Assembly: GCF_047275745.1 (NCBI RefSeq)
Contig: NZ_JBKQWU010000112.1
Location: forward strand, 1-6,145
Length of the DNA: 6,145 bases
Source of the DNA: Amaricoccus sp047275745
GTDB lineage: Bacteria; Pseudomonadota; Alphaproteobacteria; Rhodobacterales; Rhodobacteraceae
Direction: 5' to 3'
Shown here in pieces: positions 6,045-6,145 of the stretch. The translations under genes were made by a program, and so were the position numbers. Position 1 is the first letter of the stretch; each line of letters begins with the position of its first letter. The notes below the pieces were generated by a model. That model saw only the letters and a list, made by a program, of their open reading frames with translations. It was not told the origin of the DNA and did no database searches.

Positions 6045-6145
6045 GGGGTGGTGTAGCTGAGGCGGTCATCGGGTTTCTCGGTAGGGTCGGGTCGCAACCG
6101 CCAACCTGAACCGAGGCATGCCCCCGATGACCAAGCCTATGATGG
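6045..6145 (+). mobile_element. Probable left end of an IS256-family element (partial)
   Basis: The stretch from GGGGTGGTGTAGCTGAGG (near 6045) to the window end looks like the leader of an IS256-family element. It has no open frame until GAACCGAGG and then an ATG opening the reading MTKPMM, a beginning I associate with alphaproteobacterial IS256 transposases. The outer boundary is a guess, because the right end and target duplication are outside the window. Confidence 0.4.
6127..6145 (+). CDS. Start of a probable IS256-family transposase (partial)
   Basis: Only MTKPMM plus one base is visible. GAGG at 6113-6116 is ten bases before the ATG at 6127. An in-frame ATG at 6118 (MPPMTKPMM) lies too close to that site to be the better start. 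The resemblance to N-termini of Mutator/IS256-type transposases (MT..MM, normally followed by an L-rich segment) is suggestive but rests on six residues, so the assignment is tentative. Confidence 0.4.

Noticed and set aside
1..6145. CRISPR array, tRNA, rRNA, riboswitch, toxin-antitoxin pair or phage genes
   Set aside because: No regularly spaced repeats, cloverleaf-like segments or matching small gene pairs were seen; the only long repeats are the two N-separated duplications.

Overview
The window is GC-rich, with mostly G or C at third codon positions. It carries a clade-2 (HPII-type) catalase, EcfG-like GGAAC promoter motifs, IS407-group and IS256-type insertion sequences and a remnant of a PQQ-type sugar dehydrogenase. 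Together these suggest an alphaproteobacterium, probably of the Hyphomicrobiales (Methylobacterium-like); the genus is inferred, not shown. It looks like accessory DNA between mobile elements in a draft assembly: two single N bases each sit between two perfect copies of the same sequence.

Layout. 1-1091: the right part of an IS3-family (IS407-group) element, with the end of OrfA, a -1 frameshift window, the DDE transposase OrfB and the right terminal repeat. 1092-1155: a short stretch resembling an IS21-type terminal repeat. 1156-1395: the C-terminal remnant of an L-sorbosone/PQQ-type sugar dehydrogenase. 1396-1577: no supported gene. 1578-3626 (minus): katE, a large-subunit catalase. 3627-3772: a divergent intergenic region with two GGAAC motifs in opposite orientation. 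3773-4703 (plus): a YghA-like short-chain dehydrogenase. 4843-5091 (plus): a small, probably exported protein of unknown function. 5168-5956 (plus): a transglutaminase-like cysteine protease-fold protein. About 6045-6145: the probable left end and first codons of an IS256-family transposase.

How the genes may work together. Catalase and the SDR are divergently transcribed, and each has a GGAAC element at a suitable place. This fits joint control by the alphaproteobacterial general stress sigma factor EcfG, with peroxide removal by KatE and aldehyde or carbonyl reduction by the SDR. The two genes further along the plus strand may be stress-related, but nothing in the sequence ties them to that regulon.

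Two apparent frameshifts (OrfB and the SDR) are best explained as assembly artefacts. A 97-base and a 57-base contig-end overlap were each left in duplicate around a single N. Removing one copy plus the N restores an intact 285-residue transposase (counted from the ATG at 110) and an intact 290-residue SDR. I found no convincing evidence of a new biological system; the most useful leads are the divergent stress promoters, the catalase active-site substitution and the layered mobile-element debris.
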